Origin: Macrotrachela quadricornifera
Lineage: Eukaryota > Rotifera > Eurotatoria > Philodinida > Philodinidae
Length of the DNA stretch: 64,000 nt
Assembly: GCA_022393335.1 (NCBI GenBank)
Contig: JAJEKB010020302.1
Span: 95,136 to 159,135 of the forward strand
Direction of reading: 5' to 3'
The notes below the pieces were generated by a model. That model worked only from the letters and a program-made list of their open reading frames with translations. It made no database searches and was not told the DNA's origin. The translations under genes were made by a program, and so were the position numbers. Shown here piece by piece: positions 11,601 through 21,984 of this stretch; the first letter of the stretch is position 1; each line of letters begins with the position of its first letter.

Positions 11601-12366
11601 ATGATACAATTTTTTCAAAAAAGTTGGGAAACTTTTCAAATTGTTCTCCGAGAAAACTACCTGCAACATATTCAACTCTACTCAAAAATACCAGAATATC
11701 TTGACTCTCGATTCGAAGTAGGCCAATCATTGATTTTATTTTTACTAGAATATCATTTTCTTTGCTTAGAATCTATTTTCCATTCTTGATCTTGGTTGTG
11801 GCGATGTGGATTACTTTTCCAAAACATTGTTGAAAAAGAATCTTTGGTCACGAGTGTCATCCTATATAGGTGTAGATCTATCAGAAAAAGCTATGCAAAT
11901 TGGTGAACAGAATGTTCACCAGGCAGCATCATCAAATACACATGTGTCATTTGTTGTTGATGATGCGTTAAGTTTTGTTAAAAAAGCATCATCTGCTACT
12001 TATGATCTTGTATTCTCTTCAATTGCCATTCATCATCTTCGCGATAGTGACAAAGAGCAAATTATTCGTGAAATTGGTCGTATCCTGAAACCTAACGGTA
12101 CTTTTATGCTCGTCGATGTTTTTCTTGATGAAGACAAGGATCGTGACCATTTTATACGAGTATTTACACATCATGTCCGTCACGACTGGATTGCATTGAA
12201 CAATGAACAAAACAAGAGCATTGTAGATCATGTAGTCAATTTTGATTTTCCGGCTAAACTATCATCATACAAGAAATGGATTTCATTACACCCACCTTAC
12301 GTAAATGTCAAATGTCTCGAGAATATACGCTTCTACAAAACAGTTGTCTTCGAAATGGAATCATAA
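11601..12366 (+). CDS. class I SAM-dependent methyltransferase, two exons
   Basis: Best model: exon 1 11601-11717, intron 11718-11769 (52 bp, GTAGGC to GCTTAG), exon 2 11770-12366, giving 237 aa. The splice restores the SAM-binding motif I ILDLGCGDVDYFS, which straddles the apparent start of the downstream ORF. It also removes a TAG at 11767. Further class I hallmarks follow: YIGVDLSEKAM with the acidic residue that contacts the SAM ribose, then VVDDALSF, DLVFSSIAIHHL and RILKPNGTFMLVDV. The fold is that of small Methyltransf_11/25-type enzymes. The substrate cannot be read from sequence. The N-terminus (WETFQIVLRENYLQH) is like the lid helices of such enzymes. The reading frame is undamaged, so the gene is probably active. 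Confidence 0.8.
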
Positions 12367-12600
12367 TACTATACTTCAGATTGATCAAAGTTTTGTCGAA
12401 CAATATTGAAATTCTTGTAAAATACTGAATACCGTATGATTTATTGCATGACTATATTGTAAAATATCGCTTGTATAATTCTATTCTATCGGAAAGAAAA
12501 AAACATTGTCTAAATAATAGCGGTGACTATTTTGAGCATTTAACCCTCGTACTCTGTTTCGAGATCCAACCGAACCCACAACGCCGATTTTTCTTTTTAG

Positions 12601-12799
12601 CCACGCTAATACTTATCGTCTGCTGATCGATTTATTCCCTAATCATTATTCTCCTAACAATGCACGAAGACCATATGAAATTTCTTTGATACCTCTTACA
12701 GGAGACCCCGTAACATCTTTAGTGCCATCTGCCCTCTGTTATTTCGAAGGTTTATCTCTCAAGAGATTCGTTAGCTGGTCATTACCAATAGTGATTTGA
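12601..12799 (+). pseudogene. orphan exon-like coding fragment
   Basis: A strong acceptor (TTTTTCTTTTTAG, ending at 12600) precedes a 66-codon open stretch with protein-like composition. It includes NNARRPYEISLIPLTGDP and SALCYFEGLSLKRFVSWSL, and ends in TGA. I do not recognise the family. No matching upstream or downstream exon was found, so it is probably a gene fragment. It could also be the last exon of an unrecognised gene. Confidence 0.3.
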
Positions 12800-14689
12800 C
12801 TATTGTTTGATATTTGTCTAATAGATTTTTTACAATTATATCGAACTACTTTTATAATAATTTTTGTGTCACGACAATTATCTTCGAGGGTGAGGGTGGA
12901 TGAGTTTCATTGAATGGATTCAAAGCATCATACGACGATCGTTTCGACTATTGCTCAGAAAGTCATCATCAGGTATGTTTCGAATCTTTAATATCGGCTT
13001 GTTGCATCTAATAAAATTCATGGTGTATGTGTACCAAATTATTTAGATTTCTACAATAATTCTTCTTGAATAAGTGATAGATAATGATTATATATGTTCT
13101 TGATGAATCATAATGATGACAAAAAGTAAAATCAATATTAAATGAAATTTTGATTGAAATAAAACGAATGTTGAATAAAAACAATCTTAATTTTGTACGA
13201 TAAAAATGTTCTTGATTTTTATGTCTCGTTGTTGACAGTGATGATGATAATGGACGATTTTCATACAAAATAATATAAAATATTCCAATGAAAATGATAT
13301 AAATCTTAAATTTCTTTCAAAAAAAAAAGGTAGTACTATATTGGAGTCATCAACATGATATAATAATGGTTAAGAACGATGTCGACATATAATTGATAAC
13401 TTAACATAATTTGATGATAAATTATAACCATATGTATAGTCTATTTTATTTTAGATTAATTTTAAATAAAGAAAAAAAGAGCACAAAATACTTCTTAGAT
13501 TGAAATAATTTTTATCTAATTAATGTATTTTTACTTTCAATCCATCCACGAAAAGTTTAACAGGAAAATATCATTTGAGAATATATTTTGCATTTTCTTT
13601 TCTTAATAAATATTCAATTTTTTAACATAAATATCTATTCATCATATTTAGATTTTTGTTCACTATTTGTTGGAACCATTGTTGATAAATGAAAATCTTC
13701 AAATTTAAATAATAATTTATTTAAAACATTACATCACCTTCTTTTATTAGATTCTCTTCTATTTTATAATTTTTCAAAAATATGTATTTCATCATTTTCA
13801 GCTTCATATTTTATTGAGTTGTTTAGTTTTAGAAAAAAAAAATTTCCCTAAATTTTTATTCGACATCAACATTTATTTCTCTATATATATTTTATTTTAA
13901 ATTTCTCGATTATTAACTTAAACAAAGCGACATTTTATTTCGCACAAATGTGCTGTTCTTATGCATTATTCTATATATACATGACTGAAACATATCACAA
14001 TTCCTTGAATGGTCAATTAACTTCTAAATGTGCACTCTAAAAAAGTCTTACGTCTAATTTAGACACAACTTAAGTATAATTTTCATCAAATAAATCTTTA
14101 TAAATGGTACTATAACATCATCTGATAGTGTATAATTTTTCTCATTAACTAGCGTCTGATTTTCTTAACCACTCTCATAATCATTTCTTTTCTTCAATAC
14201 GGACTTTTTGTTTCCATTGTAGATTATTATTATTATTACATATTATTAATTTTTTCTAATTATATTAATTTTATACGAGTTAGCATTTAGTAAAAGTTTC
14301 ATTTGATTTCTATCTTTGTACTGAATAGTAATCAATGATGTTTATGCAAATTTTATAAATTATTTCTTTTTATTTTCTGATAAAATGAGCTCTATTTAAT
14401 TGTTTTAATAAAGCCTTATTTTCATTTTTATTTTAGATAATCTTTTTTTATATCTTTTTCCATTGATTGATTAATGATTTACATATTCTTCTCATGTATA
14501 AAGTACGAGTAAATGTTTTTTTATTTACTTTTAATATTATATATATTTTTTTTTCTTCAAGCTTGTTACTTTTTCTAAGAACATGTTTTTATTTTTTGAC
14601 TCTTGACTTGGCACAAACAAACAAATGCATTTCACTTTTTTACGTATCACTCTCCCTTCAACCGACGAAATAGTAAATTTAAAAACCTT
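12800..14689. other. intergenic, very AT-rich
   Basis: No gene recognised. The stretch contains a TGAGGGTGAGGGTGGA tract near 12893 and long A/T runs (13300-14660). The ORFs here are short and of low complexity. Confidence 0.45.
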
Positions 14690-15105
14690 TTGAAATCTAA
14701 TCACACCAATTGATTCCTGGCCCTTAAAAGCGCTTTGGTCAAATTTTATAAAAAAAATCATTTTTTTGGAGTGAAAAAAATTTTTTCGCAAAATCATAAA
14801 AAACCAATAGTACCATTCGATTCCCCGACTCCAAAAACCTTTTGGTGAAACTTTAAAAAAAAAATTTTTCTTAAAAAAAGTCGTTTTTTATTCATAAAAA
14901 ATATTTTTTGTTACAAGATCATATGAAACTAATGGTGCCATTGGATTCCTTGACCCCAAAAACGTTTAATCAAATTTTATGAAAAAAATTGTCACAAAAA
15001 AATCTTTTTTTACCCAAAACAATTAAGTAAAAAATTTTAAAAGCCTAATCACAGATTCGAATTCCTCGACCCCAAAAACCTTTAGTCAACCTTGGCTTCA
15101 ATGCA
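14690..15105. repeat. dispersed tandem repeat, about 120 bp units
   Basis: Four units each carry a variant of GATTCCCCGACTCCAAAAAC followed by TTTGGTCAAATTTTAT and a long A/T-rich tail (starts near 14700, 14815, 14940 and 15050). The same unit occurs at 24470-24650 and, inverted, at 6195-6500. Confidence 0.6.
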
Positions 15106-15180
15106 TTGGCGATACATGGAAAGGATTATGAATGTAGAAATGAACATACATACGAACATACGAACGAACGCGGTTTACTT

Positions 15181-15512
15181 GCTCGGCGCAATATCCTTCT
15201 TTCAGTAGAGGGGATAATGCAGTCAGGGTGATATCTGGGTAGCTTAACTAATAGAGCAGTCAACCGATCATTGGAAGATGCAGTTTCGAGTCCTGTCCTG
15301 TCCTGTGTATGTGATCCTTTTAGTCTAATCTTTCGTAATAGACCAGACATATTTCTTGTGGAGTTTCGTTTGATTTTCAGCTCGTTGGTTTTTGATCTGT
15401 GGACAAGTGAAAGGACGATGGATAATATTTCAGATGATTCAAAAGTTATGCTTTCTCTTTCGTTTTGCTTTTCTAACAAACTCACACTCACCCTCACCCT
15501 CACCCTTCAATT
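15181..15512 (+). mobile_element. tRNA-derived SINE-like copy ending in telomere-like repeats
   Basis: The head (15223-15300) reads like a tRNA: GGGTAGCTTAACTAATAGAG for the D arm and A-box, and GTTTCGAGTCC for the B-box. The body runs to a 3' tract ACTCACCCTCACCCTCACCC (about 15485-15508). Body words shared with 9175-9350 include ATGCTTTCTCTTTC. ORFs on both strands across it are chance. No flanking target duplication was identified with confidence. Confidence 0.55.
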
Positions 15513-15742
15513 AGTCACTGCGAAGGAAATGCATTGCATGCAGTGGCGTAAAGAATGTACAAACAGCGAATTAAAAAGTGTGTGTCTTGACTCACAACCA
15601 ATTCAAGTCGATTTCTTTCACCATATTGCACAATTTCCAGAAAGTGGGAAGAAAAGAGTGAAGCGGTATATAAGACACTAAAATAATCTGATATCTGTAT
15701 TGAACAGTAAAACGAGTCGATTCAAAATTCAAACTTGAAGCA

Positions 15743-17686
15743 ATGTCAAACTCATCAACCTTCTCAAGTATGCTACTTCACTAAAGTTGAAATTCATGTT
15801 TTAGTGGTCGAATCTTTTTAGGTAACTCATTACTTAGTGGCGTCGAACCAGACACCTTCCTCGAGCGACTCCACGAGTCTCTTTGTGTTTGTACAGTGAG
15901 TGGTAGTTCACCAGCACTACGGTTCGAAATTCGTCGTATTTATGACGTAGACGCTGAGCATAGACAAGAACCAGAGTTTATGTACGGGCAAATCCTAAAA
16001 GAAATTTTAATTAGAATGCCATTAACTGCTGAACGAAACACTGAAATGATTGACTTCTTGAAAAGGAAAAATTTCGGTAAGGAAAAGGAACTTATGGTTA
16101 TTAAAGCTTTTAAAGACGATTGCTCGCCGACAAACGCGATTCATTGGTATACTTGTGATAAGCTTATATATTTCCTTGTAAACAAGGCACTTAGAGAACA
16201 AGACATTACTGTGCTTTATCCAATGCAGTTTTTTATTCGTCAGTTGCATGAACAAATAACTCAGCTCCACATGGATCAAAAATCGGTCTTGCTGAACAAA
16301 GATACCAACATTTTAAAGGTTTATCGTGGTGTGTTCCTACCAAAAACTATTTTTGAATTAATTGAAAGCAAACAACAAGGCGACTTTTTATCGATAAATA
16401 GCTTTCTTTCAACGACGACAGACGTCAATACTGCAATTCATTTCTCAGAGAATACGGAGAGCAAAGTGGATGGAACATCGGTTTTATTCGATATTGAAGT
16501 TGATGTGACCAAATGCAAGACACCATTTGCTGACATTCAGAAGGCGAGCCTTGCCAGCTTCGAAAAAGAGATCTTATTTACCATGGGCACTGTTTTCACA
16601 ATTCAGTCCAAAGTGAGACATGATGATGGTCTCTGGAAACTGAATCTCAAACTAACGGGCGAAGAAGATGAGATGCTTCTACAGCTGAAGAAAAATTTAG
16701 AGCAAGATGTGTTTCACCTCACACCTTTATTCCAACTGGCAAGACTGATGGAGAAGACAGGACAATATGAAGAAGCTATACGATTCTATAAAAAACTACT
16801 ACCAACTGGAACATACCCAATTGAGGCTCCCTATGATGACGTGGCAGCTGTTTATAATAACTTGGCAGCATGTTATGCACAGCAGGGAGAGAGGGAAAAG
16901 GCAATCGAATGTGTCCAAGAAGCCATACAAATCGTAAAAAAACAAGAAGGTGAATATCATGTAGATCTACTTCCCTTTTACAATAATTTGGCCTTAACTT
17001 ACAAAGCCCAAGGAGACGAGGCGGGCGAACAGGGTAAAAGCGAAGAGAAAAGCAAGATGTACGACGCCGCACTGGAATTATTGATGAAAGCCGTATATAT
17101 TGGTCCACGGTCCGAACCGCAACGGAAAAATCTAGCTCGTCTTGCAACAATTTTCAATACCTTGGGCTTCATCTACGATGATCAGAAGAAGCTCGATAAA
17201 GCGCTCGAATTCTATGAAAAGTCATTAACCATCCGACTACAGCTAGGGCCTGCGCTACATCCTGATCTTGCAATCTTGTACGGTAACATCGGCCAAGTTT
17301 ATCAATCTCAGTGGAATGCGTATCGAGAGATAGATGGGATCCATTTATCGCAGGATTTTATTACTAAAACGAAAAAGCACTTTGATCAGACAATATCCTA
17401 TTTCATGAAGGCCAATAAAATACTACTAGCTGCACTTCCTTCCGATCATCGCGATTTAGCCATAAATTACAACAACATCGCTATGGCATACTATTTTTCT
17501 GGACAGCTTCAAGAAGCTATTGAAACTATGGAGAAGGCAATAGCAATTTACTCAAAGAACCGAAGTTCGCATCGGAAAACAATCACAAGACTGCAAGACT
17601 GGGTTGCTGGCGTGAGACAGCAGTTGCACGAACGGAAGAACGCCAGTAGTGGCACTTCGACTGACGATGGAGGATCACCAACTTAA
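15743..17686 (+). CDS. ADP-ribosyltransferase-TPR protein, 629 aa
   Basis: Model: exon 1 15743-15767, intron 15768-15821 (54 bp, GTATGC to TTTTAG), exon 2 15822-17686. The splice supplies an ATG in place of a GTG start at 15896 and keeps frame. Residues about 115-275 form an ART domain of the arginine-specific R-S-E type. YRG (Arg about 177) is followed by SFLSTTT (about 202-208) and FEKEILF with the catalytic E-x-E (about 256-258). Residues about 280-600 carry TPR/kinesin-light-chain-like repeats, for example NNLAACYAQQGEREKAIEC and GFIYDDQKKLDKALEFYEKS. Such proteins presumably attach ADP-ribose to partners bound by the TPRs; the target is unknown. There is no signal peptide. It lacks the 130-residue N-terminal region of the paralogue at 42383-45067. 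The last codons and stop lie inside the inverted repeat 17666-18616. Confidence 0.85.
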
Positions 17687-18616
17687 AAATCGCTTTTCCG
17701 CTGATACTTTGTGCATAAGTAGATCCTAGTGAAACTAGTAAAAGTCTATAATGATAAGCGCTAATAGGCCTTTCTTTCCGAGTTCTAGTCGTTTTACTAA
17801 AATTTCAACCTGCGTCTGAGTTCGGGTTCGGCGGGGCTACCCCGATCCCTAGCTTTTTTCCGAACCCGACCTCGATCCCATCGGGACCGGGATCAAAATC
17901 TCGACTTTTGTTCCGATGGAACGGAATCGGGACGGGTATCCCTGTTAAAAAACGGGATCGGGACTAGGAATCCCGGGAAAATACTTTAATGGGTTAAAAG
18001 TCCGGGTGAGTCGTATTCACAGAGAACGCTCACGGCATTGAAAATCTCGAAAAAATATTTTGCCGGGACCGGAATCGGGACGGGTTTTGTTCTAGCGGGA
18101 CAAGATCGGGATCGGGATCGGGACAAAAAAACCCGGTCCCGTCGGACCCTAGTCTGAGTACATACTCAAAAATCGAATGACCATATTTCGACCTGAATTT
18201 CTGTTAATACGCAGGTCTAGCGATAGCTAACAGACCCTAAAAGTTTCAGTTCAATCGGACGCTTCCTTCATGAGATAATAAATCTTCAAAAAGTACTTAT
18301 ATTTCGCCAATGGTTCGTGAAAATTTGTTTATTTTGAAAATTTATTATCTCATGAAGGAAGCGTCCGATTGAACTGAAACTTTTAGGGTCTGTTAGCTAT
18401 CGCTAGACCTGCATATTGACAGAAATTCAGGTCGAAATATGGTCATTCGATTTTTGAGTATGTACTCAGACGCAGGCTGAAATTTTAGTAAAACGACTAG
18501 AACTCGGAAAGAAAGGCCTATTAGCGCTTATCATTTTAGACTTTTACTAGTTTCACTAGGGTCTACTTATGCACAAAGTAGCAGCTGAAAAGTGATTTTT
18601 AAGTTGGTGACCCCCC
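17666..18616. mobile_element. large inverted repeat (foldback) overlapping the ART-TPR gene end
   Basis: The left arm (17666-17821, continuing 18160-18296) is the near-exact reverse complement of the right arm (about 18336-18616), with a spacer of about 40 bp. The left arm starts with TCACCAACTTAAAAATC, which includes the Ser-Pro-Thr-stop of the upstream gene. The right arm ends in the complement of the same words. The left arm is interrupted by a separate 330 bp element (17822-18151). The whole may be a foldback MITE that supplied the gene end, or an inverted duplication of the 3' region. Confidence 0.75.
17822..18151. mobile_element. hAT-like MITE, 330 bp, GC-rich
   Basis: A GC-rich block (repeated CGGGATCGGGA and CCCGATCCC words) is flanked by an 8 bp duplication, GTCTGAGT (17814-17821 and 18152-18159). 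The other arm of the surrounding inverted repeat shows the uninterrupted site. The termini are inverted: TCGGGTTCGGCG and, from the other side, TAGGGTCCGAC. The 8 bp duplication and TAGGG ends fit hAT. A second, oppositely oriented copy is at 25416-25732. No coding capacity. Confidence 0.8.
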
Positions 18617-18817
18617 CTTGTGAGTAAAACTCCTGAAAAATCAATTTTGGACCATTGTTTCACTGTACTTTTTCACATTTTCTCAGATCATTTACAATCT
18701 GCTAAGGCTTCAGTATACGCGATTTTGCGGATCTTTGCAAAAGTTTGAAATTCTTCTGGATGAAAATGTGCAAATGAAGCTTCTCTAGAAACTCGCTCAG
18801 AGTTTTCCCGAAGAAAA

Positions 18818-19378
18818 ATGAATACTAAGCAATTGATAGTTCACTGCTATCGAAGATTGTGGAAATTGACCTCGAACTCGTATGCAGAGATTGAGAATCT
18901 TTATCTGTTGATGAACATAACGCGAGTAACATCTAGGGAAGAGGAAGCGAAATGGAGAAACTATTGCTCGTTTCTATTGGAGCACTGCAACGCGATTCAT
19001 ATGCAGGAAGACAAAGAACGATAGGATGAGTCAGCGAACTCTGTGAGCTTCTACATAAGTGACGAGAGCAACTGAGTTCAAAAATCATCAAGTGATCCGA
19101 TCATGTATAGAGGCTTTGCACCGCTTTTACGTACTTATCGTCAAAATCAATCAGACTTCAGTAAGTCGGTGCACATCTGTTTTAATGGACGGTAGAGAGA
19201 GCCGGCAGCACTTATCTAATGCATCAAGCGTCAAAAAGCCGTTTGTTAGATCGACACCGTGTGTTTTCGATAGATTTTTCGGATTTGAGTAGTGAAGACG
19301 AAGATGATGGCGAACGTGAGAGCTCCACGACAAGTGAAGAACTCTTGAGATCACCACCTGCCATTACTTTGGCACTTG
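18818..19378 (+). pseudogene. unrecognised coding remnant
   Basis: A 68-codon plus-strand ORF (18818-19024) with protein-like composition (SREEEAKWRNYCSFLLEHC) continues past a TAG. A separate frame near 19205-19378 encodes a Ser/Glu/Asp-rich stretch, SIDFSDLSSEDEDDGERES. They may be parts of one decayed gene. The minus strand also has an ORF (19151-19357), and since the neighbouring pseudogene runs on the minus strand, the direction is uncertain. No family recognised. It ends at the TA where the MITE at 19381 is inserted. Confidence 0.3.
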
Positions 19379-19380
19379 TA

Positions 19381-20321
19381 TAGCGTTGCCCAGAAGTCCT
19401 GACTCGATTCTTATAATTAATTTTTTTATATTAAAACAAATACTTAAAAATTTGTCTCTTTGATAAAAAGATGCAGTAAAAGACGCTTTATAAAACAGTC
19501 AATGGCTGATCCTCTTTAATTCATATAGTAAGAAAGTTATATGCTTAGAAATGTGCTTCACAAAAAAGAAAAATTAACCGTGGACTTTCTTCGTCTGGTA
19601 ATGCTTTCGGTAAAAGTCTCATAAATCCACCAAAACAAAAGATTTTTCGATCAGGTTTGTTTTGTTTTGCTGAGAAATGATTGGCCTTCTCTACCTAACT
19701 GCAAAATCAAATCTCAAGCACGGATTTGTTTCTTCGTTGCACACGTTGTCGGAAATTCGGGTCTTCGACTATTGAAACTTCATTCTTGAGCACATCGGCT
19801 ACTCTAAAAAAATGTTTTCTAGACTACAAAAAAGAGTGCATTCGAAAGTACCAAACACTAATTAAGTTGTTCCTTTTCCTAAACTTTTTCATGAAAATAA
19901 TAAGAAAATAAAAAAGTTCGTGTCGAAAAAATACCGAATTTACAAAGGTTTCATTTTTTCCGGCTCGCGTATAATTTACTTAATTATCTTGATTAAAGAG
20001 CTGAAATTAAAGTTTAAGCAGGATTTCGTAGAGAATTTTATGGTGTTTCTATTTAAAAAAGAATTTGTTTTTAGGAATTTAAGGAACAGAAGTTTAAGCA
20101 AAAATATCAGGGTTTGATTCGTCATTAATTTTTCTTTTTTGTGAAGCACATTTCTAAGCATATAACCTTCTTACTGTATGAGTTAGAGAGGATCAGCCAT
20201 TGACTGTTTTGTAGAACGTCTTTTACTGCATTTTTTTATCATAGAGACAAATTTTTAAGTATTCGTTTTAATATAAAAAAATTAATTATAAGAATCGAGT
20301 CAGGACTTCTGGGCCACCCTT
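19381..20321. mobile_element. TA-flanked MITE, 941 bp, with about 190 bp TIRs
   Basis: Bounded by TA on both sides (19379-19380, 20322-20323). The termini read TAGCGTTGCCCAGAAG and, inverted, AAGGGTGGCCCAGAAG. The terminal inverted repeats run about 190 bp and share GTCCTGACTCGATTCTTATA and GCAGTAAAAGACG. The internal part contains a short open stretch (19920-20117) also found in the truncated copy at 3088-3800. The TA target suggests the Tc1/mariner superfamily. It interrupts the pseudogene at 20324-21390. Confidence 0.75.
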
Positions 20322-20323
20322 TA

Positions 20324-21390
20324 TGTCAGATACATCAACTGATTGATGAAGCAACTGTTTAAGCTCGTGAAGTGATTGTTTGTGTTTAGTCTTGTCCTCA
20401 CTGACGCGAAACTTCGAGCTAGGTTCACCAATATCCACTAACTCTCGAAAGAAGCAAAGAACGGGTCAAGGTTTCTGTGCATTATTCATGAGTACACGAT
20501 GTATTTCTTGCGCTGTCGCCAAAATTACAGCACGAAAATATCATGCAAGTTCGACCGTGCTTACTTGCGATATAGAATCCATCGTGTTTTTCTTTAGTAA
20601 TTAACTTCTCCTCATAGCACTTGTCCGCTGCTTTTCGCATAGCGGCCTGTAGCTTGTTCTCCGCGTCAGCCCATTGCTCATCGTTATCAACTGGCCTCAG
20701 GAAATACCGTTGTTCAAGATAGTTCTCATCCAGTTGATACATTTCTGATAAAAGTGGGTGTTTTTCGGTGTTGGCAAGGAGGCACTCGAAGAGACGGGTC
20801 GGCATCTATGTCCGGGTAAATCGGCTGTCATACCGATGACTGAGTAAAATCTTCAAATTAAAGCGTATAGCGAGGGGTGGAATAATTTTCTGGAAGGTCT
20901 TATCACACACTTGGTAGCCATGAATAGGCGATAACAGATATCGAGTTCTTGCAAGCACATGTCTACTGTGGTATGAATGTTAGATGTGGTCGATTGGATG
21001 CCTCAAACGCATATCCGAACACAAAGCGCATGTGACACATTTAGTTATCGTTAAACAGAAAAAATACTTGAAATTGGATGTTGTATTTGGCGAGACAGCA
21101 CTGACGCAGCCGCGGATAGACACGTTCAATGAGCCCATTGCGTTCATCGGTTGTATCTAGCGAAAAGATAATAGTTTCTGCCTAGAAAGCAACTTACCTG
21201 TGAATGTCGAGCTAACAAAAAGACGCACTGAATTGTATTTCCGATCTTCGACATGATCGAAACGGTCTCGGTATAGCAATTCGTCTTCCATTTCAATCGA
21301 TAAAGATATCGATACTGCGGACGGAGTTTGATGAACGAGTGCAAAACTGAGGTCGTGTTTGACATAGCCGACGTTTTCTCTGTATGGCAC
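20324..21390 (-). pseudogene. DUF4062/NACHT-type (NWD1/TEP1-like) pseudogene
   Basis: The minus strand from 21390 reads SVRLFVSSTFT, the start of a DUF4062 domain. A 41 bp intron (21157-21197, GTAAGT to CGCTAG) then joins TDTTDERNGLIERVYPRL, which continues the same domain. Degenerate pieces follow: DMR near 21010, MCLQELDICYRL, and SHRYDS followed by TRLFECLL. Then comes a well-preserved stretch (20805-20560) with YQLDENYLEQRYFLRPV and KEKHDGFYIA. Downstream the frame resumes as STVELA-stop-YFRAV and KHKQSLHELKQLL. This order matches the N-terminal part of NACHT-WD proteins such as NWD1. At least two TGA stops, frameshifts, and the MITE at 19381-20321 inserted at its truncated end show it is non-functional. 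The NACHT and WD parts are absent here. Confidence 0.65.
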
Positions 21391-21476
21391 TGACTGCGTG
21401 ACTGATCACTTTTTTTTTCTTTCTTTCTTTCTTTCTTCTGTTGTTCTTCTCAACCAAAAGTCGATGCAAACGGTAG

Positions 21477-21794
21477 CTAAGAAGAAATGACGCTCACGAT
21501 GCCAACACGCTTCGCTAGAAAACGCATTATGAGAAAGAAATAATGAATTTTTTGTTTCTTAAGTGTACCTAATCCATCATACAGCATCGCTTGTACTCTA
21601 ATAGTAACGAACGAATTTTCAAAACATTCAAGACTGGGTTGGATTTGAACAGCTCGTTTGGGCCTAAGCTTGTTCTGCCAACATCCATTACCAGATGTCT
21701 TATTGAAGGCTTGCTTTTCATTCCAATGCAAATGAGGAAACAAATGATACTCATCGCGAGCGACTAATTCTATCGCGGTCAAGTTGGTTTTCAC
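21477..21794 (-). CDS. unrecognised ORF, possible exon
   Basis: This 105-codon minus-strand ORF contains YHLFPHLHWNEKQAFNKTS and RPKRAVQIQPSLECFENSF, which look protein-like. It begins 87 bp upstream of the DUF4062-type pseudogene on the same strand. It could be an upstream exon of that gene or an unrelated fragment. No family recognised. Confidence 0.25.
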   Translation of the reverse strand: MKTNLTAIELVARDEYHLFPHLHWNEKQAFNKTSGNGCWQNKLRPKRAVQIQPSLECFENSFVTIRVQAMLYDGLGTLKKQKIHYFFLIMRFLAKRVGIVSVISS

Positions 21795-21984
21795 AGTAAG
21801 TTCATATACAAATCTTTATAGACTAAAACGCAAGATATACTATAAGTAATGTTTGCCGTCTCGACTTACTTCACGCTCGACTGTGGAGGACAAATAGTAT
21901 TTTTGGAACACGTGCTTCTGTGTGAAACGGCCGAGTCCACTCAATAGAAATGAGTCAATCGGATCTCTTTTATACACTTAAGAG

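Noticed and set aside
15126..15681. ORFs of 125 and 136 codons on opposite strands
   Set aside because: Both cross the tRNA-derived SINE-like copy and its TCACCC tail; neither has protein-like conservation.
16776..17150. 124-codon minus-strand ORF
   Set aside because: Antisense shadow of the ART-TPR coding region.
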